Assembly (NCBI GenBank): GCA_027658995.1 | Contig: JAQDQK010000003.1 | Location: forward strand, 1 to 64,000 | DNA: 64,000 nucleotides | Direction of reading: 5' to 3' | From: Propionibacteriaceae bacterium AM104-82 | Lineage (GTDB): Bacteria; Actinomycetota; Actinomycetes; Propionibacteriales; Propionibacteriaceae | Part shown: positions 56,537 through 64,000 of the stretch, piece by piece | How positions within the stretch are numbered: the first letter of the stretch is position 1 | Layout of the letters: each line of letters starts with the position of its first letter | Notes under the pieces: model-generated | Database searches by the model: none | Told to the model about the DNA's origin: nothing | The model's input: the letters and a program-made list of their open reading frames with translations, nothing else | Made by a program: the position numbers and the translations under genes

Positions 56537-56769
56537 GCGACGAGCGGCGTTGTGCTGGTTGAGCCATGAGGCGGCGCGGAGCGTCGTTTCACCGGTCGAA
56601 ACCTCTGGCGCCCGGTGCTGGGTCCGCCTCGCATCCTCCATGGCCACGCGACGAGCGGCGTTGTGCTGGTTGAGCCATGAAGCGGCGCGGAGCGTCGTTT
56701 CATCGGTCGAAACCCCTGGCGCCCGGTGCTGGGTCCGCCTCGCTTCCTCCATGTCCACGCGACGAGCGG
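56537..56769. repeat. Tandem 111-bp repeat with internal hairpin, two copies plus a partial third
   Basis: The unit begins GCGACGAGCGGCGTTG at 56537 and again at 56648; the first bases recur at 56759, so the period is exactly 111 bp. Copies differ at only a few positions. Each contains a block from GGTTGAGCCA to TCGAAACC (56557-56603, 56668-56714) enclosing a hairpin: in copy 2 TGAAGCGGCGC-GGA-GCGTCGTTTCA (56678-56702), 11 bp counting two G-U pairs. It looks like an actinomycete intergenic (REP-like) element. It fills the gap between DUF3499 and manB. Confidence 0.85.
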
Positions 56770-56776
56770 TGGGACC

Positions 56777-56782
56777 GATACT
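56777..56782 (+). promoter_or_regulatory. Possible -10 box of manB
   Basis: GATACT lies 8 nt before the GTG at 56791, between GGACC (56772-56776) and GGTCC (56786-56790), a small inverted repeat. It supports a leaderless manB start right after the repeat element. Confidence 0.35.
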
Positions 56783-56790
56783 GTTGGTCC

Positions 56791-58137
56791 GTGCTCGACC
56801 CCGTGATCTTCAAGGCCAACGACATCCGCGGCGTGGTCAGCGGCGACCGGCCCGAATGGGATCTTGACGGGGCCCGCGCCCTCGGTGCCGCCTACGTCTC
56901 CCTGCTCGACGTCGACGAGTTCGTGCTCGGCCGCGACATGCGCGGCCTCGGCCGCGAACTGTCGCTGGCCTTCGCGGACGGGGCCCGCAGGGCAGGTGCC
57001 TCCGTGATCGACATCGACCTCGCCTCGACCGACGAACTCTGGTTCGCCTCCGGCTGGCTCGGCCTGCCGGGCGTCCAGTTCACCGCAAGCCACAACCCGG
57101 CCGACTACAACGGCATCAAGTTCTGCCTCGCCGACGCGCGCCCCGTGCCGGGAGACTTCACCGCACGGCTCCGCGACCGCGCCGCCGACGTCGCCATCGG
57201 CGAGGAGGTCACCGGCGGCTACCGCACGCTCGACGCGCTCGGGCCCTACGCCGAGCGCCTCTCCGACCTCGTCCCGCAGCGCGGCGACCGCACCCTCAAG
57301 GTCGTCGTCGACGCGGGCAACGGCATGGCCGGCCACACGGCGGTCTCCGTGCTCGGCGGCAGGTCCCTTGACCTGGTCGGCCTGTTCCTCGACCTGGACG
57401 GCACCTTCCCGAACCATCCCGCCAACCCGCTGGAGCCCGAGAACCTCGTCGACGCCCAGCGGGCCGTCCGCGACAGCGGCGCCGACCTGGCGCTTGTCTT
57501 CGACGGCGACGCCGACCGCTGCTTCATCATCGACGAGCGCGGCGAGGTCGTCGACCCCTCCGTGGTGACGGCCATGATCGCCGTCGCTGAACTCGCGAAG
57601 CACCCGGGCGCCACCATCGTCACCAACACCATCACGTCGTGGTGCGTCGACGAGGCCGTCGAGGCCGCGGGCGGCACCGTCGTGGTGTCCAACGTCGGCC
57701 ACACCTACGTCAAGGCCATGATGGCCGAGACAGGGGCGGTGTTCGGGGGCGAGCACTCCGCGCACTACTACTTCCGCGACTTCTGGTCGGCGGACACCGG
57801 CATGCTCGCCGCGCTGCACATCCTCGAACTGGTCCGCGAGTCCGACCGGCCGCTTTCGGAGTTGGCGGCCGTCTACGACGGGTACGCCCGTTCCGGCGAG
57901 ATCAACTCCACCGTCGAGGACGCGGCGCACAGCATGGAGACGGTGGCCGCCGCCTTCGCGGGCCGCGGCGAGGTCATCGTCGGCGACGGGCTGACGGTGC
58001 GCAACGAGGCCGAGCGCTGGTGGGTGAACCTGCGACCGAGCAACACCGAACCGCTGCTGCGACTCAACGTCGAGGCGGCAGACGCCGAGACGATGCGGGC
58101 GCTCCGCGACGAGGTGCTCGCGCTGGTGCGAGCCTGA
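56791..58137 (+). CDS. manB: Phosphomannomutase
   Basis: 448 residues. It converts mannose 6-phosphate to mannose 1-phosphate for manC. Motifs: IFKANDIRGVVSG at the start, active-site serine loop FTASHNPADYNGIKF (about 97-111), FDGDADRCFIIDE (about 235-247), EHSAHYYFRDF (about 322-332) and the C-terminal phosphate loop LRPSNTEPLLRLNVEA. The GTG at 56791 is chosen because conserved sequence starts within a few residues and the upstream frame runs through the repeat. Confidence 0.93.
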   Translation: MLDPVIFKANDIRGVVSGDRPEWDLDGARALGAAYVSLLDVDEFVLGRDMRGLGRELSLAFADGARRAGASVIDIDLASTDELWFASGWLGLPGVQFTASHNPADYNGIKFCLADARPVPGDFTARLRDRAADVAIGEEVTGGYRTLDALGPYAERLSDLVPQRGDRTLKVVVDAGNGMAGHTAVSVLGGRSLDLVGLFLDLDGTFPNHPANPLEPENLVDAQRAVRDSGADLALVFDGDADRCFIIDERGEVVDPSVVTAMIAVAELAKHPGATIVTNTITSWCVDEAVEAAGGTVVVSNVGHTYVKAMMAETGAVFGGEHSAHYYFRDFWSADTGMLAALHILELVRESDRPLSELAAVYDGYARSGEINSTVEDAAHSMETVAAAFAGRGEVIVGDGLTVRNEAERWWVNLRPSNTEPLLRLNVEAADAETMRALRDEVLALVRA

Positions 58138-58193
58138 GGACCTCCTTGCGCACAAGCGATAGGCTCGGACACGTCCACACCACAGGAGGAAAC

Positions 58194-58385
58194 ATGGCAG
58201 AAGATCAGATGGCGCTCTCGCCCGAGTTTCTGGCCATCGCCGCTTGCCCGGCGTGCCACGCCAAGTTCGCGGTGGACTACGACGAGCACGAACTCGTCTG
58301 CACCAACCAGGCATGCGGCCTCGCGTACCCGGTGCGCGACCAGATCCCCGTGCTGCTGATCGACCAGGCGCGCAGCACATTGTGA
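58194..58385 (+). CDS. Trm112 family zinc-ribbon protein
   Basis: 63 residues. Two CxxC-like pairs (ACPACHAKF and VCTNQACGLAYPVRDQIPVLL) form the Trm112/YcaR fold. In bacteria these small proteins partner other enzymes; the partner is unknown. AGGAGG lies 4 nt before the ATG. The TGA overlaps the GTG of the next gene (GTGA), so it may be a partner of the SIS-domain protein. Confidence 0.85.
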   Translation: MAEDQMALSPEFLAIAACPACHAKFAVDYDEHELVCTNQACGLAYPVRDQIPVLLIDQARSTL

Positions 58386-59431
58386 GCACGCCACTGTTCG
58401 ACGACTCCAGGCTCGAGGCCGCCGAACTCGAGGCCCACGAGGGGCTCAGGTGGCTCGCGTTGGCAGGGGCACGGATCCGTCGGGCGGCGCTGACCCGGCC
58501 CCACGGCCACCTGCCAAGCGCAGAGCGGCCCCGCGGGATCCTGGTGCTCGGCTCCGAGGCGCGGCTCGTGCGCGCCGTGCTTGAACCCGCCTGCCCCGTC
58601 CCGTTCATGGCATGGCCAGGGCCGGGCCTTCCCGCGTGGGTCGGCCCGCTCGACCTCGCCGTCATCCTCGGCGGCTACGACTCTCCCGAGTGGGTGCTGC
58701 AGTGCGCCGCCGAGGCCGCCAGGCGCGGTGCCTCGCTGATCCTGGCCGCCCCCGAGGACTCGGAACTGGCCGCAGCAGGCTCGTCCGGCAACACCAGCCT
58801 GATCCCGACCTTCGAGGACGACCCGATGGCCGCGGCCGTCGCGGTGCTCGCCCAACTCGGCCAACTCGGCCTGGGGCCCTCTGTGCATCCCGAGCACGTC
58901 GCAGACGCGGCCGACCTCGTCGCGGAGGCCTGCGCGCCCCGCCGCGACCTGTCCGACAACCGCGGCAAGGAGTTGGCGCTGGAACTGGCAGACGGCCTGC
59001 CGCTGATCTGGGGCGGAACCGTGCTGGCGGGCCGCGCCTCCCGCAGGATCGCCGAGTCGCTGCGCCGCGCCTGCGGCCGCCCGGCGCTCGCCGCCGACGC
59101 CTCAGAGTTGGACACGCTGCTCTCCGCGGTGCCACGCCGCGACCCGTTCGCCGACCCCTTCGAGGGCGGGGGAGAGGTGCGCCCCGTCATCGTGCTGCTC
59201 GACGACGACAAGTTGCACGACCGGATGCGCGGCACCGCGATCTCGCTGCTTGCCCGCGCTGAGGCCGTCGGCATCAGGGTCGCCCGGATCTCCTCGGGAG
59301 ACGCGGAACTGCGCGCCACCGACGTCGAGCGCTACGTGACGCTGCTGCAGCAGGGCCGCTACGGCGCGACCTACCTGGAGATCGGCCTCGGTGGCGTCGG
59401 GGGCGTCGACCGCGTGGGGCTGGCAGACTGA
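58382..59431 (+). CDS. SIS-domain protein, phosphoglucose/phosphomannose isomerase-like
   Basis: 349 residues. It has the layout of archaeal-type bifunctional PGI/PMI: a first SIS half ([37 protein letters not shown]), then [35 protein letters not shown], and a C-terminal half ending GVDRVGLAD. Glycines of the sugar-phosphate loop are partly degenerate (GGYDS), so activity is uncertain. Between manB and manC in the pathway map it would supply mannose 6-phosphate. Start overlaps the Trm112 gene. Confidence 0.75.
   Translation: MSTPLFDDSRLEAAELEAHEGLRWLALAGARIRRAALTRPHGHLPSAERPRGILVLGSEARLVRAVLEPACPVPFMAWPGPGLPAWVGPLDLAVILGGYDSPEWVLQCAAEAARRGASLILAAPEDSELAAAGSSGNTSLIPTFEDDPMAAAVAVLAQLGQLGLGPSVHPEHVADAADLVAEACAPRRDLSDNRGKELALELADGLPLIWGGTVLAGRASRRIAESLRRACGRPALAADASELDTLLSAVPRRDPFADPFEGGGEVRPVIVLLDDDKLHDRMRGTAISLLARAEAVGIRVARISSGDAELRATDVERYVTLLQQGRYGATYLEIGLGGVGGVDRVGLAD
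59424..59429 (+). promoter_or_regulatory. Possible leaderless -10 box of aroQ
   Basis: CAGACT lies 6 nt before the ATG at 59436, within the end of the preceding gene; weak. Confidence 0.25.
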
Positions 59432-59435
59432 GCCC

Positions 59436-59867
59436 ATGACCACGGTCCTCGTCCTCAACGGCCCCAACCTCGGACGGCTCGGCTCGCGCCAGCCCGACGT
59501 GTACGGCGCCACGACCCACGCGCAACTCGCCGAGCATCTCGTCGAGACGGGCCGCGGCCTCGGCCTCGACGTCGAGGTGCGTCAGAGCGACTCCGAGGGC
59601 GAGTTCATCGGCTGGCTGCACGAGGCCGCCGACCTTGACGCCGACGTCGTCATCAACGCGGGCGCCTGGACGCACTACTCGCACGCGGTCGCCGACGCGG
59701 CGGCGCTGGTGCCCCGCTACGTCGAGGTGCACATCTCCAACGTGCACGCCCGCGAGGAGTTCCGCCACACCAGCGTGCTGTCGGCGAAGGCAGCGGGCAT
59801 CATCGTCGGATGCGGCGTCGGCGGCTACGACCTCGCCCTCGCACACCTGGCCGCGACCCCCCGCTGA
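59436..59867 (+). CDS. aroQ: Type II 3-dehydroquinate dehydratase
   Basis: 143 residues. Third step of the shikimate pathway. The N-terminal [25 protein letters not shown] includes the flexible lid with catalytic Arg and Tyr; [18 protein letters not shown] and [18 protein letters not shown] (catalytic His) follow. Length is normal for type II enzymes. Confidence 0.95.
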   Translation: MTTVLVLNGPNLGRLGSRQPDVYGATTHAQLAEHLVETGRGLGLDVEVRQSDSEGEFIGWLHEAADLDADVVINAGAWTHYSHAVADAAALVPRYVEVHISNVHAREEFRHTSVLSAKAAGIIVGCGVGGYDLALAHLAATPR

Positions 59868-59873
59868 ACTCCC

Positions 59874-59889
59874 GGGCGCGAATGCGCCC
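59874..59889 (+). terminator. Small hairpin after aroQ
   Basis: GGGCGC-GAAT-GCGCCC begins 7 nt after the aroQ stop, before the ahcY promoter. No U run; a weak terminator candidate. Confidence 0.35.
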
Positions 59890-59906
59890 AAAGGGGCCGT
59901 CACCGG

Positions 59907-59912
59907 TAGCAT
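59907..59912 (+). promoter_or_regulatory. Leaderless -10 box of ahcY
   Basis: TAGCAT lies 6 nt before the GTG at 59919, and no Shine-Dalgarno is present, so no S-adenosylhomocysteine riboswitch leader is possible from this promoter. Confidence 0.45.
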
Positions 59913-59918
59913 GGCGGC

Positions 59919-61316
59919 GTGGATTTCCGTGTAGCTGACCCGACCCTTGCCGACTTCGGACGCAAGGAGATCACCCTTGCCGAGCACGAGATGCCCGGCC
60001 TCATGGCGATGCGGGAGCGCTTCGGCGACTCCAAGCCGCTGAAGGGCGCCCGGATCGCGGGCTCGCTGCACATGACGGTGCAGACCGCTGTGCTCATCGA
60101 GACCCTCGTCGCGCTCGGCGCGGAGGTCCGCTGGGCCTCTTGCAACATCTTCTCCACGCAGGACCACGCTGCTGCCGCCATCGCAGCGGCGGGGATCCCC
60201 GTGTTCGCGTGGAAGGGCGAGACGCTCGAGGAGTACTGGTGGTGCACCCGCCAGATCCTGCAGTGGCCCGACGGCGCGCAGCCCAACATGATCCTCGACG
60301 ACGGCGGCGACGCGACGCTGCTCGTCCACCAGGGCGTCGCGGCCCAGGAGGCGGGCGAGGTGCCCGCCGACGCCGACGACGACTCGCACGAGTTCCGCGT
60401 CGTGAAGGCGACGCTGCGTGACGCGCACGGCGTCGTCGACTGGAAGGCGCTCGCCGACAGCGTGCAGGGCGTCACCGAGGAGACCACCACCGGCGTGCAC
60501 CGCCTGTACGAGATGGCCCGCGACGGCTCGCTGCTTTTCCCCGCCATCAACGTCAACGACTCGGTCACCAAGTCCAAGTTCGACAACAAGTACGGCTGCC
60601 GCCACTCGCTCGTCGACGGCATCAACCGCGCCACCGACGTGCTGATCGGCGGAAAGGTGGCCGTGGTGTGCGGCTACGGCGACGTCGGGAAGGGCTGCGC
60701 CGAGTCGCTGCGCGGCCAGGGCGCCCGCGTCATCGTCACGGAGATCGACCCGATCTGCGCGCTGCAGGCCGCCATGGACGGCTACCAGGTCGCCGAACTC
60801 GACTCGGTCGTCGACACGGCCGACATCTTCGTCACCGCCACCGGGTGCTGCGATGTGATCAGCAACGAGCAGATGGCCCGCATGAAGCACCAGGCCATCG
60901 TCGGAAACATCGGCCACTTCGACAACGAGATCGACATGGCGGGCCTCGAGGCCCGCGGCGACGTCACGAAGGTCGAGATCAAGCCGCAGGTCCACGAGTG
61001 GCGCTTCGACGACGGCCACTCCATCCTCGTGCTTTCCGAGGGACGCCTGCTGAACCTCGGCAACGCCACCGGTCACCCGTCGTTCGTGATGAGCAACTCG
61101 TTCACCAATCAGGTGCTGGCGCAGATCGAACTGTTCACCAAGCCGGACGAGTACCCGGTCGGCGTCTACGTGCTGCCCAAGCACCTGGACGAGGAGGTCG
61201 CGCGGTTGCACCTCGCCTCGCTCGGGGTCGAGCTGTCCACGCTGTCGCAGAAGCAGGCCGACTACCTGGGAGTCGACCCGGCCGGCCCGTACAAGGCCGA
61301 CAGCTACCGCTACTGA
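59919..61316 (+). CDS. ahcY: Adenosylhomocysteinase
   Basis: 465 residues. It hydrolyses S-adenosylhomocysteine to adenosine and homocysteine, relieving inhibition of methyltransferases. Motifs: [74 protein letters not shown], the NAD-binding [20 protein letters not shown] (about 251-270), and C-terminal lysine/tyrosine residues [16 protein letters not shown] start. Residues about 152-190 carry the insertion typical of long bacterial enzymes. Confidence 0.97.
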   Translation: MDFRVADPTLADFGRKEITLAEHEMPGLMAMRERFGDSKPLKGARIAGSLHMTVQTAVLIETLVALGAEVRWASCNIFSTQDHAAAAIAAAGIPVFAWKGETLEEYWWCTRQILQWPDGAQPNMILDDGGDATLLVHQGVAAQEAGEVPADADDDSHEFRVVKATLRDAHGVVDWKALADSVQGVTEETTTGVHRLYEMARDGSLLFPAINVNDSVTKSKFDNKYGCRHSLVDGINRATDVLIGGKVAVVCGYGDVGKGCAESLRGQGARVIVTEIDPICALQAAMDGYQVAELDSVVDTADIFVTATGCCDVISNEQMARMKHQAIVGNIGHFDNEIDMAGLEARGDVTKVEIKPQVHEWRFDDGHSILVLSEGRLLNLGNATGHPSFVMSNSFTNQVLAQIELFTKPDEYPVGVYVLPKHLDEEVARLHLASLGVELSTLSQKQADYLGVDPAGPYKADSYRY

Positions 61317-61323
61317 CCGGGCG

Positions 61324-61566
61324 TCACTTGCCCGGGTTCAGGGACTCCCAGATGTCCTTGCACTCGGGGCAGACGGGGAACTTGTCCGGGTTCTTGGTCG
61401 GAACCCACACCTTCCCGCACAGGGCGACGACGGGGGTGCCGTTGACCATGGCGGCCATCAGCTTGTCCTTGGGCACGTAGTGGGAGAACCGGTCCTGGTC
61501 GCCGTCCTCGAAGAGCTCTGTTCGTTCGTCAACGACGGTCTGGGATCCGGGGGCCAATTCAGTCAT
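61324..61566 (-). CDS. DUF3039 protein
   Basis: 80 residues. ALCGKVWVPTKNPDKFPVCPECKDIWESL gives three cysteines of a small zinc-binding site; the start contains ERTELFEDGDQDRFSHYVPKD. Actinomycete-specific family of unknown function. TACAAT lies 6 nt before the ATG at 61566, deciding it over an upstream in-frame ATG. Confidence 0.88.
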   Translation of the reverse strand: MTELAPGSQTVVDERTELFEDGDQDRFSHYVPKDKLMAAMVNGTPVVALCGKVWVPTKNPDKFPVCPECKDIWESLNPGK

Positions 61567-61572
61567 GGGCCG

Positions 61573-61578
61573 ATTGTA
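61573..61578 (-). promoter_or_regulatory. Leaderless -10 box of the DUF3039 gene
   Basis: TACAAT (reverse strand) lies 6 nt before the ATG at 61566, one of the best matches in the window. Confidence 0.5.
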
Positions 61579-61612
61579 CGCGTGGACGGGGTGCGGGAGG
61601 ATGGGACGCTGA

Positions 61613-62980
61613 GTGGCTAGGAGGGACATGCAGGGCACCGGGAACCGCGTCGTGCTGATCGTCGGCATCATGTTGTCGGTCTTCACCGTCGCCTTCCAGT
61701 CGATCGGCCTGGCCACCGCGCTGCCGACGCTGATGTCGTCCTTCGATGCCTCGCACCTCTACCCGTGGGCGTTCACGACGATGATCTCGGGCATGCTGCT
61801 CGCGACCATCTTCGCGGGCAGGCTGGCCGACCAACGTGGGCCCGCGCTGCCGATGTACCTCGGCTTCGCGCTGTTCGGCGTCGGCCTGGTGCTCGGCTGG
61901 CTCGCCCCCAACGTGTGGGTGGTGCTCGCCGCGCGGCTCGTGCAGGGCCTCGGCGCCGGCGCGCTCAACCTGACCCTCTCCGTCGTCGTCGCGCACGGCT
62001 TCCCGCCCAAGGAGCGGCCGCGGGCGATGGCGCTTGTCTCCTTCTGCTGGCTGCTCCCCGCCTTCATCGGCCCGCCGTTCGCGGCGTGGCTGACGCACTA
62101 CTCGTGGCGACTCGTGTTCGCGACGATGATCCCGCTCGTCGTGGTGGCCTTCCTGATCACGCTGCCGGGACTCCGCCAGGTGCAGGCCGGCTTCACCCCG
62201 GGCGAGGACGAGGTCGGTCCGGTCGCTGTGCTTCCGACGGCGGCGGTCACCGTCGCGCCGTCCCTGATCCTGCTTGCGGGGCAGGGGCTCGGGGTGTGGA
62301 GCGTCGCCTCGGCCGTCGTCGGCGTCGGAGCCCTGGTGTGGGGGCTGCCGAAGATCCTGGCTCCGGCGGCGCGTGGTTTCCGGCCGGGCGTGCCGAGCGT
62401 CGTGCTCACCCGGGCGATCCAGGCTGGCTCGTTCTTCGCGGCCGAGACCATCCTGCTCGTCACGCTGCAGGACCTGCGCGGCTACACCCCGTTCCAGGTC
62501 GGCTGGGCGTTGACCGTCGGCTCGCTCGGCTGGACGCTCGGCTCCTGGCTGCAGGCGCAGTCCTGGGTGCGCCTCGACCGCAACACGTTCATCACGCTCG
62601 GCGCGGCGCTCTCCAGCGCTGGCATCGCGGGCCTGACGGCGTTCGCCTACCTTCCCGCCCTGCCGATCTACGCAGGCCTCGACGCCTGGATCGTGGCGGG
62701 CGTCGGCATGGGGTTGACGATGCCGTCCTCGGCCGTCGCGGTGATGAGCCTCTCCTCGTCGTTCGAGCAGGGTCGCAACCAGTCGTCGATGCAGGTGGCC
62801 GAGTCCGTCGGCAACTCGATCGTGACGGCGGTGGCGGGCGGCATCTACACCGCCCTGCTCGCCGCCCAGCCGCAGAAGCTGAGCTATGTTGCGGGCCTTG
62901 GGGCGGCGATGCTCGTCTCGGCGCTCGCGATCGTGGCGAGCAGGCGGATCGGACGGATCCGCAACGAGCTCAGTTCGTGA
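61613..62980 (+). CDS. MFS-type drug/metabolite exporter
   Basis: 455 residues with about 12-14 transmembrane helices. The motif-A-like loop GRLADQRGPALPMYLGF (about 69-85) and the motif-C-like LVSFCWLLPAFIGPPFAAWL suggest the DHA/EmrB group of exporters. Two starts are possible: GTG at 61613 or ATG at 61628, the latter with AGGAGG only 3 nt upstream; both leave the first helix intact. Its end overlaps the convergent kinase gene by 11 bp. Confidence 0.87.
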   Translation: MARRDMQGTGNRVVLIVGIMLSVFTVAFQSIGLATALPTLMSSFDASHLYPWAFTTMISGMLLATIFAGRLADQRGPALPMYLGFALFGVGLVLGWLAPNVWVVLAARLVQGLGAGALNLTLSVVVAHGFPPKERPRAMALVSFCWLLPAFIGPPFAAWLTHYSWRLVFATMIPLVVVAFLITLPGLRQVQAGFTPGEDEVGPVAVLPTAAVTVAPSLILLAGQGLGVWSVASAVVGVGALVWGLPKILAPAARGFRPGVPSVVLTRAIQAGSFFAAETILLVTLQDLRGYTPFQVGWALTVGSLGWTLGSWLQAQSWVRLDRNTFITLGAALSSAGIAGLTAFAYLPALPIYAGLDAWIVAGVGMGLTMPSSAVAVMSLSSSFEQGRNQSSMQVAESVGNSIVTAVAGGIYTALLAAQPQKLSYVAGLGAAMLVSALAIVASRRIGRIRNELSS

Positions 62981-64000
62981 GCACGTAGATCGTCAGGAAG
63001 ATCGTCAGGCACAGCAGCAGGATCGCCGAGGCGGTCACCCACGCGTAGAACCACGGTGAGTGCGACTCCTTCGACTTCTTCGGCTGGTAGCGGCCCTTTC
63101 CGATGTAGTTCTCCAACATCGACACTGGCGTCTCGCTGCGCGGGGTCAGGCTCGAACCCTGCCTGCCTCCGCTGATCAGCGCGCCGATCGGGTTTGGGGC
63201 CGACGGGAGGGAATGCAGCGACGTGGGAGTCGCCGACGAGGAGATGGGCCGCGGCTGGTAGGAGTCGCCGCCGGGCAGCGCGTCTGCGAGCCGGTCGAGC
63301 ACCTCCGCGAACTGGGCCGCGGTCTGGGGGCGCCGGTTCGGGTCGGGAGACAGCGCGGAGGCCATCACCTGGTCGAGCAGTTCCGGGGCACCGATCTGCG
63401 CCGCGATGGGTGCCGGGCCGATCGCGTGGTTGCGGCTGAGCAGTTCGGCGAGGGTCTTGACCGGGAACGGCGGGCGGCCCGTCAGCAGCGCGTAGGTGAC
63501 ACAGGCGAGCGAGTAGATGTCGGAGCGCTGGTCCAGTTGCGACGAGTTGGCCTGCTCAAGCGCCATGTAGGCGGGGGTGCCAGCGGTCATGGTGTCGCGG
63601 TACTCGTCGAGCAGCGACTTCGCGACGCCCAGGTCGGCGAGCATCACGCGGACGCCCTGCGGCGTGTTGGTGAGCAGGATGTTGCCTGGGGTCACGTCGC
63701 GGTGCACCAACTGGTTGCGGTGCAGCACCTCGAGCGCGCGGGCGGCCTCTGCGGCGAGGCGCAGCGCGAGCCCCGGGGCGACCATCCGCTTGCGCAACTG
63801 CTCAAGCGAGCCGCCGTTGGCGAGGTCCATCACGAAGTAGGGCTGCCCGCGGTCGGTGGTTCCGATGTCGTAGACCCGCACCACCCGCTCGTCGGAGAGG
63901 CGGCGCAGCAGCCTTGCCTCTGCGAGGAACCTGGCGCGCACGTCGTCGTTGGTCGCCCAGTTGTCTGCGAGCACCTTGACGGCCACCGGCACGTCGAGCG
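62970..64000 (-). CDS. Serine/threonine protein kinase, N-terminus beyond the window
   Basis: At least 343 residues are visible; the ATP-binding glycine loop lies past the window edge. The visible part begins with the invariant lysine (VAVKVLADNW), then the catalytic HRDVTPGNILL, ADLGVAK in place of DFG, GTPAYMALEQ activation segment, and YSLACVTYALLTGRPPF. A Ser/Pro-rich juxtamembrane stretch and one C-terminal transmembrane helix (about the last 25 residues) follow, with only a few residues outside, so no PASTA sensor. DLG for DFG still keeps the metal-binding Asp. Confidence 0.92.
   Translation of the reverse strand, partial: LDVPVAVKVLADNWATNDDVRARFLAEARLLRRLSDERVVRVYDIGTTDRGQPYFVMDLANGGSLEQLRKRMVAPGLALRLAAEAARALEVLHRNQLVHRDVTPGNILLTNTPQGVRVMLADLGVAKSLLDEYRDTMTAGTPAYMALEQANSSQLDQRSDIYSLACVTYALLTGRPPFPVKTLAELLSRNHAIGPAPIAAQIGAPELLDQVMASALSPDPNRRPQTAAQFAEVLDRLADALPGGDSYQPRPISSSATPTSLHSLPSAPNPIGALISGGRQGSSLTPRSETPVSMLENYIGKGRYQPKKSKESHSPWFYAWVTASAILLLCLTIFLTIYVLTN

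Noticed and set aside
56537..56769. Repeat at 56.5 kb as a CRISPR array
   Set aside because: Units are 111 bp and contiguous, with no short direct repeats separated by unique spacers, and there are no cas genes.
59868..59918. S-adenosylhomocysteine riboswitch before ahcY
   Set aside because: The predicted transcript is leaderless and the intergenic gap of about 50 nt contains only a simple hairpin upstream of the promoter.

Overview
The window is high-GC, densely coding DNA from an actinomycete. It carries a WhiB regulator, an acyl-CoA carboxylase epsilon subunit, two LytR-CpsA-Psr (LCP) wall-polymer transferases, DivIVA-like coiled coils, TIGR03089, DUF3499, DUF3039 and DUF5719 proteins, and ABC importers without their own ATPase. 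I infer a member of the Propionibacteriaceae (Tessaracoccus-like), but no rRNA or marker gene here proves this. I see no rRNA, tRNA, CRISPR array or recognisable transposase.

Layout. 1-2.2 kb: a truncated sugar-binding lipoprotein gene divergent from a ROK repressor, with palindromic operators between them. 2.2-6.2 kb: YchJ, a small anchored protein, metG, a small membrane protein and a uridine-kinase-like ATPase. 6.2-11.7 kb: three tandem paralogues of DUF2207 membrane proteins, the middle one frameshifted. 11.8-17.5 kb: phosphosugar mutase, purine nucleoside phosphorylase, an LpdA-type flavoprotein and an acyl-CoA synthetase with a clear operator. 17.6-19.3 kb: a small island of poorly characterised genes, one with atypical base composition. 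19.6-28.7 kb: a catabolic operon (see below). 28.9-40.3 kb: acyl-CoA carboxylase subunits with maf and birA, a Nudix protein, MscS, an ECF sigma factor with a membrane partner, a PH-domain protein and purKE, closed by a strong terminator. 40.3-64 kb: cell-envelope and GDP-mannose region: DUF3352, two LCP proteins, glycosyltransferases, two DivIVA-like coiled coils, manC, WhiB, manB, a PMI/PGI-like SIS protein, then aroQ, ahcY, DUF3039, an MFS transporter and a Ser/Thr kinase cut by the window edge.

The standout is the operon at 19.6-28.7 kb: DUF2961/GH172 - DUF4185/GH183 lipoprotein - CUT1 sugar-binding protein - two permeases - GH116 - LacI repressor, behind a promoter overlapped by a LacI-type operator. 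GH183 endo-D-arabinanases, GH172 exo-alpha-D-arabinofuranosidases and GH116 exo-beta-D-arabinofuranosidases are the three families reported to act together on the D-arabinan of mycobacterial arabinogalactan and lipoarabinomannan. Having all three with an importer and a repressor suggests a self-contained system for scavenging D-arabinan from mycolata cell walls. The binding protein and the GH116 each carry one frameshift; with the DUF2207 frameshift, this raises the question of sequencing error versus gene decay.

A second pattern is the start signal. About 25 genes have a TANNNT-like -10 hexamer (a few begin with C or G) 6-8 nt before the start codon and no Shine-Dalgarno, as expected for leaderless mRNAs. 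Genes inside operons, and some others, use AGGAGG-type sites. I used this to choose starts.
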